Positions 33,845 to 42,842 of a stretch of DNA of 64,000 bases are shown here, piece after piece. The stretch is from Luteibacter aegosomaticola (GTDB lineage Bacteria; Pseudomonadota; Gammaproteobacteria; Xanthomonadales; Rhodanobacteraceae): assembly GCF_023078475.1 (NCBI RefSeq), contig NZ_CP095741.1, forward strand, positions 3,472,001-3,536,000, in the 5' to 3' direction. Below the pieces are notes generated by a model, which was not told the origin of the DNA, did no database searches, and saw only the letters and a list, made by a program, of their open reading frames with translations. Every line of letters begins with the position of its first letter. Within the stretch, counting starts at the first letter, position 1. Made by a program: the position numbers and the translations under genes.

Positions 33845-34762
33845 ATGCTCGCACGTACCTGCCTCGCGCTCGCCCTCGCCGCCGCGGTGGCCCTGCCCGC
33901 CCTTGCCGATGACGCGAAGAAGTCGCCCACGCCGAAGGAGCTGCTGGCCAAGTCCACGCCTGCCGAGTGGCGCACGCCCGATCCGCAGAACCTCGTGTAC
34001 ATGGACCTGCCGCAAGGCCGGATCATCATCGAACTGGCCCAGGACTGGACCCCGGCGCACGCCGCCAACATCCGCACGCTGATCCGCGAGCACTACTTCG
34101 ACGGCACGCAGGTCATCCGCGTGCAGGACAACTTCGTCACCCAGTGGGGAGACGCTGATGGCGATGACAAGGCCAAGGCCAAGAGCATCGGCACCGCGAA
34201 GGAAACCCTCACGCCGGAATTCACCCGCAAGGGCGGCAAGCCGTACCCGTTCACCAAGCTCGCCGATGGCGATGTGTACGCGCCGGAAGTCGGCTTCTCG
34301 GAGGGATTCCCGGTCGCACGCGACCCGAAGGCTGGCGAGGCGTGGATCGCGCACTGCTACGGCACCGTGGGCGTGGCCCGCGACACCGGCCCCGAGACCG
34401 GCAACGGCAGTTCGCTCTACGCGATCATCGGCCAGGCCCCGCGCAACCTCGACCGCAACCTCGCCGTCGCCGGCAAGGTCATCAAGGGCATGGAAATCCT
34501 CTCGGCCTACCCGCGCGGTGGCGAGCCGATGGGCTTCTACGACAAGCCCGAGCAGCGCGTGACGATCAAGAGCGTGCGCCTCGCGGCTGACGTGCCCGAA
34601 GCCGAACGCACACCGATCCAGGTGCTGCGCACCGATAGCAAGACCTTCGCCGCCGTGGTCGACGCCAAGCGCAACCGCCGCGACGCGTTCTACACCCGCC
34701 CGGCGGGCAAGATCGACCTGTGCAACATCAGCGTGCCGGTGCGCGATCCGTCGAAGAAATAA
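33845..34762 (+). CDS. exported cyclophilin-type peptidyl-prolyl isomerase
   Basis: A 305-residue periplasmic protein: signal peptide (ARTCLALALAAAVALPALAD), then a cyclophilin fold with LVYMDLPQGRIIIELAQDW, REHYFDGTQVIRVQDNFVTQWGD, GTVGVARDTGPETGNGSSLYAIIGQAPRNLDRNLAVAGKVIKGME. The domain is longer than a minimal cyclophilin because of an insertion between the second and third blocks (TPEFTRKGGKPYPFTKLADG) and a C-terminal extension. It would catalyse proline isomerisation in the periplasm. Monocistronic; a REP pair follows. Confidence 0.88.
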   Translation: MLARTCLALALAAAVALPALADDAKKSPTPKELLAKSTPAEWRTPDPQNLVYMDLPQGRIIIELAQDWTPAHAANIRTLIREHYFDGTQVIRVQDNFVTQWGDADGDDKAKAKSIGTAKETLTPEFTRKGGKPYPFTKLADGDVYAPEVGFSEGFPVARDPKAGEAWIAHCYGTVGVARDTGPETGNGSSLYAIIGQAPRNLDRNLAVAGKVIKGMEILSAYPRGGEPMGFYDKPEQRVTIKSVRLAADVPEAERTPIQVLRTDSKTFAAVVDAKRNRRDAFYTRPAGKIDLCNISVPVRDPSKK

Positions 34763-34770
34763 GCCCGACT

Positions 34771-34865
34771 GTAGGAGCCCACCCTGTGGGCGACATCTTT
34801 CGCGTCGACGCCGCAAGCCATGTGGCGACATCGCGAAAGGCGTCGCCCACAGGGTGGGCTCCTAC
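34771..34865. repeat. REP/BIME element, type A
   Basis: Perfect 24-bp inverted arms (34771-34794 and 34842-34865), the same sequence as at 2794-2887, with a 47-bp spacer holding CTTTCGCG and CGCGAAAG. It sits between the convergent cyclophilin and DUF3014 genes. Confidence 0.85.
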
Positions 34866-34867
34866 GT

Positions 34868-35692
34868 TTAGGGCTGGGCGCTTTGCGGTGCGTCGGCCAC
34901 GATGGCTTCGCGTAGCGCGCGCAGCTTGGCCTTGAGTTTCGCTTCGTTCTCCGCACCGACGCGGATCATGAACTTCTGGCCCACCGAGCGCTCTTCGTAG
35001 CTAGCATCGGCGAAGACATAGCCCACCTTCTCCGGCAGCAGCTGCAGCGGGCCCTTCGGCTCCGGCGCCGCGAGCAGGTGATCGATAACTTCGATCAGCC
35101 GGTCGTTGAAGTACCCATTGGTGCCGAGGTCACGATACGCCGACTGGAACAGCGGGTAGTTGCGCTTGTACCAGGCCGCGGCCGCTTTCGGATTCACGTG
35201 GTCGGCCACGTACATGTAGGTGTCGTAACGCGCGAGGTTCTTCTTCGATTCGACGAACATGCCGTCGCTGGACTCGACCTGGAAACGGCCGGTCGGCGTG
35301 CGCATGGGCAGGATGTTCATGCCGATGGTCTGCTTGGGCAGCGCGTCGATCGTCGAAACCATGCGCGAGACGATGGCGTCGGAGCGCATGAGGGACTTAA
35401 GCGCGTCATCGCTGGTGAGCGCCAGGAGCCCAGCCATGATGGCGTCATCGCTCTGGTCCAGCGGCGGCAAAGCGGCAGTAGAAGCGCCAGCCGGGCCAAT
35501 CGGGTGCTGCGGGAGCGCCGCATCGTGCACCGCGGTCGAGGGCATGGCCGAGGATGCCGATGCCACAGGCTGCGGCGGCTGCGTGGCGTCATGCGCCTGC
35601 TTCTCGCGGTAGAGGAAGACCCCACCCAGCCCAACAATGGCGATGATCAACACACCCGCCAACCACTTCGAACCCGACGACTGACTGCTCAA
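34868..35692 (-). CDS. DUF3014-family membrane-anchored protein
   Basis: A 274-residue protein with one N-terminal membrane helix (WLAGVLIIAIVGLGGVFLY), a Pro/Ala/Ser-rich spacer to about residue 75 and a helical globular domain including LDQSDDAIMAGLLAL, SRMVSTIDALPKQTIGMNILP and YKRNYPLFQSAYRDLG. This matches DUF3014. The bulk should face the periplasm; the function is unknown. It is separated by 55 nt from the RDD gene behind it on the same strand. Confidence 0.78.
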   Translation of the reverse strand: MSSQSSGSKWLAGVLIIAIVGLGGVFLYREKQAHDATQPPQPVASASSAMPSTAVHDAALPQHPIGPAGASTAALPPLDQSDDAIMAGLLALTSDDALKSLMRSDAIVSRMVSTIDALPKQTIGMNILPMRTPTGRFQVESSDGMFVESKKNLARYDTYMYVADHVNPKAAAAWYKRNYPLFQSAYRDLGTNGYFNDRLIEVIDHLLAAPEPKGPLQLLPEKVGYVFADASYEERSVGQKFMIRVGAENEAKLKAKLRALREAIVADAPQSAQP

Positions 35693-35747
35693 AACAAGGC
35701 ACTCCGGTGAATCCAGCCCCCATGGGACTACGAATCACCGGGTTGGT

Positions 35748-36701
35748 TCAAGGCGAGTGGGTCAGGTCCGCTTCATCGAGCAGGTAGTCCCGGTAGGCGG
35801 TGCCGCTCGAAAAGCCCATGTCAAAGCCGTACTGCATGCGTACGGGAAGGTTGGTGACCACCTGGCAGTGGTAGTGAGCGACCATCCCCATCGCCACCGT
35901 GCGAGCGACCGTCTCGTCGTCGACGCCGGGCCCGGTCAGCTGGACGCGCAGGCCCTGGCACTCCGGCTTGCCGCCTGTGGCAGCCGTCGGCTTTTTCCAC
36001 GACAGCCACGCGTTGACGACCTGCACGGGCCCACCGGTTGGGGCCTTGGTGACCCGCGTGGTCAGGCCCGGCGAGAAATGCAAAAAGACAGGGAGACCCG
36101 CCAGGGCAATCGGCACCTGGAGTGCGAAGATCGCCGACGCGATCATCAAGTGCGGCCGCCAGAACCTCAGGCCCGCCAAGCCCTGGCGCGTCGCCCGCCC
36201 ACGAATGACAAACGTGCGCGTGGCCAGATCGTGCAAACCTTGCTTCGTGCGGCGGTTGAACACCAACACATACAACGACGCGATCATCCAGCCGCCGAGC
36301 AATCCGTTTACGGCAAGGTGGGGGTAGTCGCCTGCCTGGGCCATATAGAAGTTGTTGAGGATCAGCGGGGCACAGATAAGCGCAGCGCGGAGAAACGAGC
36401 GGCTCATGCCAATGACGCGCCCAGCGTCGTCTACGACACGGATGCCGATCAATTTCTTACCGGGCGAGCCCGCCCCACCCCACCCGCTGTCAAACAAGCC
36501 GAAATACACCACGGCCACGGTAAAACCAATCAGCCGCGCCCAGACACCCAGGGCAGCCAACGGTTCGAAGAACGCAAGACTGACGATGCACCCGCCCAGC
36601 GCAAGGATGATCCAGTCGATGAGAAAGGCCAGCCAGCGCCGCCATGTGGCAGCCAAGGGCGCCATCTCGGGCGCCGCGTCCATCTGCGAGTCGGTATCCA
36701 T
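35748..36701 (-). CDS. RDD-family membrane protein
   Basis: A 317-residue protein with an RDD domain (helices near residues 22-50 and 55-70, with the RRWLAFLIDWII start and the SPGKKLIGIRVVDDAGR loop), further helices to about residue 195, and a C-terminal periplasmic-looking domain with two Cys that could pair. RDD proteins may act in ion transport; the role here is unknown. The ATG at 36701 is preferred over one 36 nt upstream. It may share a transcript with the DUF3014 gene. Confidence 0.78.
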   Translation of the reverse strand: MDTDSQMDAAPEMAPLAATWRRWLAFLIDWIILALGGCIVSLAFFEPLAALGVWARLIGFTVAVVYFGLFDSGWGGAGSPGKKLIGIRVVDDAGRVIGMSRSFLRAALICAPLILNNFYMAQAGDYPHLAVNGLLGGWMIASLYVLVFNRRTKQGLHDLATRTFVIRGRATRQGLAGLRFWRPHLMIASAIFALQVPIALAGLPVFLHFSPGLTTRVTKAPTGGPVQVVNAWLSWKKPTAATGGKPECQGLRVQLTGPGVDDETVARTVAMGMVAHYHCQVVTNLPVRMQYGFDMGFSSGTAYRDYLLDEADLTHSP

Positions 36702-36846
36702 GCCTCTCCCTCTGATCCGGTGATCATGCACCCCCACGGGCGCTTGCGGGAAGTCCCCTCCGTCACGGCATAGTCGGGCCGCCGGGCATCCCCCTTAGCC
36801 GCCCGGCATCAGGGTTCATCCACATCGATAATCGTCAGGAGGAAGT

Positions 36847-37257
36847 ATGGCTTTCTCTACGCAGGCCGAGTCGTCCCCGATCGCCGGCATCAACGTCACA
36901 CCACTGGTCGACGTGCTGCTGGTGCTGCTCATCATCTTCATGATTTCCGCGCCGGTCATCGCCCACAAGACCCGCGTCGACCTACCCACCTCGACCGAAT
37001 CCGATTTCAAACGGCCAGACCCGCTCAGGGTCACCGTGGATCCCGGTGGCATGGTGTTCCTCAATGGCACCCTGGTAAGCGACGCCACGCTGGCGACGCA
37101 ACTGGATATCGCCGCCAGCAAGGGCCGCGACGATGCCGCCCTCATTCCCCACGTGGAGCTCCACGCATGTGATGAGGCCGCTTACGACGACGTCGCCCGC
37201 GTGCTGGCCCTGGTCAAAGCCCACGGCGTAACCGGCATCGACTTCGCCTCCGACTAA
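36847..37257 (+). CDS. ExbD/TolR-family biopolymer transport protein (orphan)
   Basis: A 136-residue ExbD/TolR: short cytoplasmic N terminus, one helix VLLVLLIIFMISAPVI preceded by the key motif NVTPLVDV (its Asp is the proton-path residue), then a periplasmic domain. A GGAGG site lies 6 nt before the ATG. No exbB, tolQ or tonB gene is adjacent, which is unusual as ExbD needs an ExbB partner; one may lie elsewhere. The structured repeat element (copy 2) follows downstream. Confidence 0.88.
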   Translation: MAFSTQAESSPIAGINVTPLVDVLLVLLIIFMISAPVIAHKTRVDLPTSTESDFKRPDPLRVTVDPGGMVFLNGTLVSDATLATQLDIAASKGRDDAALIPHVELHACDEAAYDDVARVLALVKAHGVTGIDFASD

Positions 37258-37267
37258 CTCACCACAT

Positions 37268-37290
37268 GTAGGAGCGCGCTTGCGACACGC
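37268..37290. repeat. single REP half-site, type B
   Basis: One 23-nt arm of the GTAGGAGCGCGCTTGC family; the inner end reads GACACGC rather than GCGCGAT, so it is degenerate. It sits 10 nt after the exbD stop codon. Confidence 0.6.
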
Positions 37291-37306
37291 AACGGGGTGT
37301 GTGGAC

Positions 37307-37525
37307 TCGGGGGCGGTCAGGCCCTTGCGGCCGACATGAGCGGAGGGCCGCCAAACGCATCGCTTATCGCGAGAGAGGGGCTACGGCCCGGTCCGAAGGT
37401 CCGCGACTGGCGGCCGCAAGGGCCTGACCGCCCCCGACCTCAGCAAGTACCCAGCCTAAGGCGGCGCAAGCCGCTTAATACACGCATTCGCGCCAGCGAA
37501 TGAACCGATCACAAGGCGCGATGCC
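37307..37525. repeat. structured repeat element, copy 2 (27-bp perfect hairpin plus conserved tail)
   Basis: A 27-bp arm (37307-37333) is the perfect reverse complement of 37411-37437, enclosing 77 bp. It is followed by a 68-bp tail (37458-37525) homologous to 16989-17056, containing a GCGGC-GCAA-GCCGC hairpin with a GNRA-type loop and a CATTCGC..GCGAATG hairpin. The long-stem sequence is unrelated to that of copy 1 although its position and pairing are the same. It fills most of the 332-bp gene-free stretch 37258-37589. Confidence 0.6.
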
Positions 37526-37555
37526 ATATACGCGCCCCGAGATACGCGGCAAACC

Positions 37556-37588
37556 TAAAAAAAGGCCCGCTGTGAGCGGGCCTTTGGG
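37556..37588 (-). terminator. intrinsic terminator of icmF
   Basis: On the minus strand the stem AAAGGCCCGC/GCGGGCCTTT with a 5-nt loop runs into a T-tract (the A-run 37557-37563 on the plus strand). It lies directly after the icmF stop codon. Confidence 0.9.
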
Positions 37589-37589
37589 G

Positions 37590-40500
37590 TCACATATTGC
37601 GGCGGTATTCGCCACCCACGTCGTACAACGCGTGGCTGATCTGGCCGAGGCTGTTGTTCTTCACGGCATCCATCAGCTGCTCGAAGACGTTGCGGCGCTC
37701 CCGGGCGGTGTTCTGCAGGGTGCGCAGGCTTTCCGGCGCCAGACCGTTTCGGGCGTTGCCGTAGCGCTGCACGTTCTCGATCTGCTGGCCCTTCTCTTCC
37801 GGCGTGGAGCGGATGAGCTCGATCTCGGTGGCGATTTCGCCAACGTGGTCCTTGGGCAGGAAGGTGTTGACGCCGATGAGCGGAAGCGAGCCATCGTGCT
37901 TCTTGTGCTCGTAGTACATCGACTCTTCCTGGATCTTGCCGCGCTGGTACATGGTATCCATGGCACCCAGCACGCCACCGCGCTCGCTGATCGCCTCGAA
38001 TTCCTTGTACACGGCTTCTTCGACCAGATCGGTCAGCTCATCGACGATGAAGCTGCCCTGCCACGGGTTCTCGTTGAAGTTGAGGCCCAGCTCACGATTA
38101 ATGATGAGCTGGATGGCCACGGCACGGCGCACGCTCTCCTCGGTCGGCGTGGTGATCGCCTCGTCGTAGGCATTGGTGTGCAGGCTATTGCAGTTGTCGA
38201 ACAACGCGTACAGCGCCTGCAGCGTGGTGCGGATGTCGTTGAACTGGATTTCCTGAGCGTGTAGCGAACGGCCCGAGGTCTGGATGTGATACTTCAGCAT
38301 CTGGCTGCGCGCGCTGGCACCGTAGCGCTCGCGCATGGCTCGGGCCCAGATACGGCGGGCGACACGGCCGATCACGGTGTATTCCGGATCCATGCCGTTG
38401 GAGAAGAAGAACGACAGGTTCGGCGCGAAGTCGTCGATCTGCATGCCACGAGCGAGGTAGTACTCGACGATGGTGAAGCCGTTCGACAGGGTGAAGGCCA
38501 GCTGGCTGATCGGATTCGCACCCGCTTCGGCGATGTGGTAGCCCGAGATCGAGACCGAGTAGAAATTGCGGACCTTGTGGTCCACGAAGTACTGCTGGAT
38601 ATCGCCCATCATGCGCAGGGCGAACTCCGTGCTGAAGATGCACGTGTTCTGCGCCTGGTCTTCCTTCAGGATATCGGCCTGCACCGTGCCGCGCACGGTA
38701 GCGAGCGTGTAGGCCTTGATCCGCGCGTAGGTGGCGTCGTCCACCACTTCCTCGCCCGAGACGCCGAGCAGGCCGAGACCCAGGCCGTCGTTACCGGCCG
38801 GCAGGTCACCGTGGTAAAGCGGACGGTTGCCATCCGGGTAAAGCTCGGCGATGCGCGCGTTCACGGCATCCCAGCGCGCGGGCTCTTCGTTAAGGTACTT
38901 CTCGATGTTCTGATCGATCGCCGTGTTCATGAACATGGCGAGGATGATCGGCGCCGGACCGTTGATCGTCATCGATACCGAGGTGCTCGGCGCGGACAGG
39001 TCGAAGCCGGAGTACAGCTTCTTCATGTCATCGAGCGTGGCGATGGAAACGCCCGAGTTACCGATCTTGCCGTAGATATCCGGGCGCGGCGCCGGGTCTT
39101 CGCCGTACAGCGTCACCGAGTCGAATGCCGTGGACAGGCGTGCGGCGGCGCCACCCAGCGAGAGGTAGTGGAAGCGGCGGTTGGTGCGCTCGGGCGTGCC
39201 CTCGCCCGCGAACATGCGGGTCGGATCCTCGCCAGCGCGGCGATACGGGAACACCCCGCCGGTGTACGGGTAGTAGCCCGGCAGGTTCTCGCGCATGAGG
39301 AACGAGAGCTGTTCGCCCCAATCCTTCGTCTTCGGCGGCGACACCTTCGGGATCTTCTGGTGGCTCAGCGATTCGCGGTAGTTCTCGACGCGGATGACCT
39401 TGTCGCGCACGGTGTATTCGTTGTACTCGGCTGTGACCGAGGCGAAGCGCACTGGCCACTCACGCAGGAGGTTGATCGCCTCGCTGCTCAGTTCGCGCAC
39501 CGCCGTGTTGTAGCGCTGGCGCAGCGTCGCGAGCGAGCGGTCACCGTCGACGGTGAGCTGGGCGTGGTCGTACAGGTCGAACGCGCGCGGCAGCGCGTCA
39601 TCGCCGATGTCCTTCAGCGATTCGAAATAGTGCTGCGCCTTGGCGGCTGCTTCGGCCTGCTTTGCGATCGAGGCATTGACGCCACGCCCCTGCTCTGCGA
39701 TTTCGGCGAGGTAGCGCACGCGGCTGCCCGGGATGAGCACCGTGGCTCGCGGCTCGCGCAGGCTGGTGTCGAGCTCCGGCGTCCAGCCCTCGCCCGGCAG
39801 CGTGAGCTTCTCGCGCAGCAGGCGGCACAGGTTATCGAACATCCAGGTAACGCCCGGGTCGTTGAACTGACTGGCGATGGTCGGGTACACCGGCACCTTA
39901 TCGTCGGCCAGGTTGAACGCGGTGCGGTTGCGCTTCCACTGCTTGCGCACGTCGCGCAGCGCGTCTTCCGCACCGCGCTTATCGAACTTGTTCAGCACCA
40001 CGAGCTCGGCGAAATCGAGCATGTCGATCTTTTCGAGCTGGCTGGCGGCGCCGTATTCGCTGGTCATCACGTAGACCGGGAAATCGACGAGGTCGACGAT
40101 CTCGGAATCGCTCTGGCCGATACCGGCGGTTTCGACGATGACCAGGTCATACGCCTGGGCCTTCAGGAAATCGATGCAGTCATGCAGCACGATCGACGTC
40201 GCGGCGTGCTGGCGGCGCGTGGCCATGGAGCGCATGTACACGCGGTGGCTACGCAGCGAGTTCATGCGGATGCGATCGCCCAGCAGCGCGCCACCGCTAC
40301 GGCGGCGGGTCGGGTCGACCGCGAGCACCGCGATGCGCATCTGCGGGAACGCGTGCAGGAAGCGCAGCAGCAGTTCATCCACCACTGAGGACTTACCCGC
40401 ACCGCCGGTACCGGTAAGGCCAAGCACGGGCGTCTTGCCGCCAGCGAGTTTCCACTCTTTGCGCAGACGCTCGAGTTCGGCGGCCGGCAGGGTGTCTTCT

Positions 40501-41042
40501 TCGATGGCGGAGAGCATGCCACCAATCGAGATTTCGTCTTCGATCGAGGTGGCCGGAGGCACCGCTTCCGCGCGCGCTTTCTGCGCATTACGCGTGCGCG
40601 TCATCACGTCTTCGATCATCTCGACGAGACCGAGCTTCATGCCATCGTTCGGGTGATAGATGCGCTCGACGCCGTAGGCCTGCAGCTCGCGGATTTCTTC
40701 GGGCGTAATCGTGCCGCCGCCACCACCGAACACGCGCACGTGGCCCGCGCCGCGCTCGCGCAGCATGTCCACCATGTACTTGAAGTACTCCACGTGGCCG
40801 CCCTGGTACGACGACAGCGCGATGGCGTCGGCATCTTCCTGCAGGGCCGCGCGCACGACGTCTTCCACCGAGCGGTTATGACCAAGGTGGATCACCTCGG
40901 CGCCCTGGCTCTGGATGATCCGGCGCATGATGTTGATCGCGGCGTCGTGGCCGTCGAACAGGCTCGCCGCCGTGACGAAACGCAGCGGCGTCGCCTCCGC
41001 GTCGGTGTTGCTGGCGGGGATGTGCTTGGGCTGCGAGCTCAT
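37590..41042 (-). CDS. icmF: fused isobutyryl-CoA mutase with G-protein chaperone
   Basis: A 1150-residue fusion. An N-terminal B12-binding domain (about residues 20-150; the cobalt-ligand His32 is in FDGHDAAIN, with SSYQGG and VFGGGGGTI) is followed by a MeaB/ArgK-type GTPase (P-loop GTGGAGKSS at 211-219) and the acyl-CoA mutase TIM barrel ([40 protein letters not shown]). This order is IcmF, which interconverts isobutyryl-CoA and butyryl-CoA with adenosylcobalamin and loads its own cofactor. It links valine or isobutyrate breakdown to beta-oxidation. Monocistronic, with a terminator. Confidence 0.93.
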   Translation of the reverse strand: MSSQPKHIPASNTDAEATPLRFVTAASLFDGHDAAINIMRRIIQSQGAEVIHLGHNRSVEDVVRAALQEDADAIALSSYQGGHVEYFKYMVDMLRERGAGHVRVFGGGGGTITPEEIRELQAYGVERIYHPNDGMKLGLVEMIEDVMTRTRNAQKARAEAVPPATSIEDEISIGGMLSAIEEDTLPAAELERLRKEWKLAGGKTPVLGLTGTGGAGKSSVVDELLLRFLHAFPQMRIAVLAVDPTRRRSGGALLGDRIRMNSLRSHRVYMRSMATRRQHAATSIVLHDCIDFLKAQAYDLVIVETAGIGQSDSEIVDLVDFPVYVMTSEYGAASQLEKIDMLDFAELVVLNKFDKRGAEDALRDVRKQWKRNRTAFNLADDKVPVYPTIASQFNDPGVTWMFDNLCRLLREKLTLPGEGWTPELDTSLREPRATVLIPGSRVRYLAEIAEQGRGVNASIAKQAEAAAKAQHYFESLKDIGDDALPRAFDLYDHAQLTVDGDRSLATLRQRYNTAVRELSSEAINLLREWPVRFASVTAEYNEYTVRDKVIRVENYRESLSHQKIPKVSPPKTKDWGEQLSFLMRENLPGYYPYTGGVFPYRRAGEDPTRMFAGEGTPERTNRRFHYLSLGGAAARLSTAFDSVTLYGEDPAPRPDIYGKIGNSGVSIATLDDMKKLYSGFDLSAPSTSVSMTINGPAPIILAMFMNTAIDQNIEKYLNEEPARWDAVNARIAELYPDGNRPLYHGDLPAGNDGLGLGLLGVSGEEVVDDATYARIKAYTLATVRGTVQADILKEDQAQNTCIFSTEFALRMMGDIQQYFVDHKVRNFYSVSISGYHIAEAGANPISQLAFTLSNGFTIVEYYLARGMQIDDFAPNLSFFFSNGMDPEYTVIGRVARRIWARAMRERYGASARSQMLKYHIQTSGRSLHAQEIQFNDIRTTLQALYALFDNCNSLHTNAYDEAITTPTEESVRRAVAIQLIINRELGLNFNENPWQGSFIVDELTDLVEEAVYKEFEAISERGGVLGAMDTMYQRGKIQEESMYYEHKKHDGSLPLIGVNTFLPKDHVGEIATEIELIRSTPEEKGQQIENVQRYGNARNGLAPESLRTLQNTARERRNVFEQLMDAVKNNSLGQISHALYDVGGEYRRNM

Positions 41043-41131
41043 GGAAACTCCGGGGTAGAACCGATGCGGGTGGGGAACTCGCTGATTCTACTGCCGGGGG
41101 TTCGCAGGGCTCTGACGCGGTGCAGCGAAAC

Positions 41132-41226
41132 GTGGGGACCCATCCTGGGGGCTACGGCGTTCGCGGAAGAGCCATAGGGCCTGTGGCGTCGTCGCGAAAG
41201 ATGTCGCCCACAGGGTGGGCTCCTAC
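41132..41226. repeat. REP/BIME element, type A, one arm decayed
   Basis: The right arm (41203-41226) is identical to the other type A arms. The left arm (41132-41155) has about seven substitutions, so pairing is imperfect. It lies in the intergenic gap upstream of icmF and downstream of the alpha/beta hydrolase gene, both on the minus strand. Confidence 0.75.
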
Positions 41227-41242
41227 GGGGGTAGCGCCGGAT

Positions 41243-42121
41243 TTAGGTGAAATCGACGCCGGAGAGGAAGGCCAGGGCGGCGGTTTGCACGGCCTCGTCT
41301 TCGACGATGCGGCGGTGGCCGAGGCGGCGGGTCTTGAGCAGCATGGCGCCGGGCCACAGGCTGGCGTAGAGCTCACCCTCTTCCAGCGGCACATCGCGAT
41401 CGAAGAAATCGTGGACGATCAGCGCCGGTTGCGTGCGTTTCGGTACGTGGTGGCGGATATGCAGCGTATCGATAGGCACGCCCGTGCGTTCGGTAAGCCG
41501 CTGGTGCAGTGACGGGCGAAGGTGCTGCGCCAGGCGTACAAAGCGGGCAAAACGCGAGGTGGCGGCCTCCGGGTCGGCGGCAGGCGCGATCAGTACCACC
41601 CGCTTTGCGGTCCATCCATCCTCCAGCGACAGGGCCACGGCCGCACCGCCGAGTGAATGGGCGATCACGCCCTCCGCGTCGCCGTAATGCCGGCCAATCG
41701 CCGTTACCGTGCGTACAAAGTCCGGCAACGTGCACAGATCGCCGCCGCTATGGCCGTGCGCGGGCTGATCGAAGGCCACGGCCGCCCAGCCTTTCGCAAG
41801 AAGCAGCGGCGCCCAGCTTTCCCAGCGCAAACCAAGGCTGGACCAGCCGTGCGCCAGCAGCACGTAGGGTTGTGTCGCGGGATCGCCCCACACATACGTC
41901 GCGATCGCCTCGCCGTTCACGTCGACCGTTTCGCGCCTGGCCGTCATGGAGGTGAGGGCCTGGGCGGCGCGTTCCCGGCTGCTCGGCAGCGGTGTCTGGA
42001 AAACACGGGCCGCGTGGGCCACCGTGCGGTGCGGCGCGAGCCGGCTGCCGAAACGGTAGGCGAAGCGGATACCTAGCAAGGTCGCAACGGTGCGGACGCC
42101 GAAGCGGCGGGCTGGTTTCAT
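41243..42121 (-). CDS. alpha/beta hydrolase
   Basis: A 292-residue alpha/beta hydrolase with the oxyanion-region HGWSSLGLRWESWAPLL, AVAFDQPAHGHSGGDL, the nucleophile elbow IAHSLGGAAVAL (GxSxG as AHSLGG), and a C-terminal His in GHRRIVED. Compared with YbfF/MhpC-type esterases it carries an N-terminal extension of about 90 residues, with no clear signal peptide. The substrate is unknown. The start is uncertain: ATG at 42121 or 42151. Confidence 0.75.
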   Translation of the reverse strand: MKPARRFGVRTVATLLGIRFAYRFGSRLAPHRTVAHAARVFQTPLPSSRERAAQALTSMTARRETVDVNGEAIATYVWGDPATQPYVLLAHGWSSLGLRWESWAPLLLAKGWAAVAFDQPAHGHSGGDLCTLPDFVRTVTAIGRHYGDAEGVIAHSLGGAAVALSLEDGWTAKRVVLIAPAADPEAATSRFARFVRLAQHLRPSLHQRLTERTGVPIDTLHIRHHVPKRTQPALIVHDFFDRDVPLEEGELYASLWPGAMLLKTRRLGHRRIVEDEAVQTAALAFLSGVDFT

Positions 42122-42303
42122 CGTCGTGGCGCGGTTCTGGGGGTTTGGCATCAGGTATTTGTAAGGATGGAGCGTGCCAAGGTTCCCTGACGGCAAGCTT
42201 TCACGAAGCTGAATATCGCACAGCGAGAGGGTCAACCCGATGACATCCTCTCCGTTTTTCCTCACGAGTCTGCACTCCCGCGGACCTCGAAAGGAGACAG
42301 CGT

Positions 42304-42639
42304 ATGCGTAACCTTACCCGCACCCTTGCCGCCGTGGCCGCCCTGGGCATGGCCGTTGGCGCCGCGAGCTATACCCCGCCGGCTGCCGCGCGGGAAGTGG
42401 TCATCATCCGCAACGCCCCGCCGCCGCCGCGCTTCGAACGAGTACCGGTGGCGCGCCCCGGTTACGTCTGGGCCCCGGGCTACTGGAACTGGTACGGCGG
42501 CCGTTACGTCTGGGTCGGTGGCCGTTGGGCCGCAGCCCGTCCGGGCTACGTTTATCGCGGCCCGGGCTGGCGTCCGTACCGTGGTGGATACCACTACGAA
42601 CGCGAGGTCTGGGTGCGCGATCCGCACTGGCACCGCTAA
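42304..42639 (+). CDS. exported YXWGXW-repeat protein
   Basis: A 111-residue protein with signal peptide (RTLAAVAALGMAVGAASYTPPAAA) and a mature part of aromatic/Gly-rich repeats: YVWAPGYWNWYGGRYVWVGGRW, then GWRPYRGGYHYEREVW. These are the YXWGXW repeats of the small secreted or outer-membrane-associated family. The role is unknown, possibly envelope stress. A GGAGA site lies before the ATG. Confidence 0.82.
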   Translation: MRNLTRTLAAVAALGMAVGAASYTPPAAAREVVIIRNAPPPPRFERVPVARPGYVWAPGYWNWYGGRYVWVGGRWAAARPGYVYRGPGWRPYRGGYHYEREVWVRDPHWHR

Positions 42640-42717
42640 ATTCTTAACATCTGCGTGCTGCGACGCATCTAGCAACTCCTGAATATCGGTTTAGACTACG
42701 CAGCTGACACGACATCT

Positions 42718-42751
42718 CGCCCCCGCCTCTAAAGGCAGGGGCGATTTTTTT
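42718..42751 (+). terminator. intrinsic terminator between YXWGXW gene and leucine dehydrogenase
   Basis: CGCCCCCGCC pairs with GGCAGGGGCG (one C-A mismatch) across a 5-nt loop and is followed by seven Ts. It terminates the YXWGXW transcript, or could act as a leader terminator for leucine dehydrogenase. Confidence 0.85.
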
Positions 42752-42769
42752 GGAAGGTCATATCCCCAA

Positions 42770-42808
42770 CCGTTGGCTCCGGCCAACGGGACGCCCCAAA
42801 GGGGGGCG
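42770..42808 (+). promoter_or_regulatory. tandem hairpins in the leucine dehydrogenase leader
   Basis: The perfect 8-bp hairpin CCGTTGGC-tccg-GCCAACGG (42770-42789) is followed at once by CGCCCC-aaagg-GGGGCG (42792-42808), 34 nt before the ATG. With the terminator just upstream they make three hairpins in a row. A regulatory leader is possible but not proven. Confidence 0.4.
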
Positions 42809-42842
42809 GGCTGCTAACAATGAACACTGGAGTTTGCGTTCG

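Noticed and set aside
38286-40388. 700-codon open frame on the plus strand antisense to icmF
   Set aside because: High-GC codon usage of icmF leaves the opposite frame open; the residue mix is His/Arg/Val-rich without motifs or a ribosome-binding site. Similar shadows (14323-16056, 11344-12768, 48210-49634, 56438-57940) were left out for the same reason.
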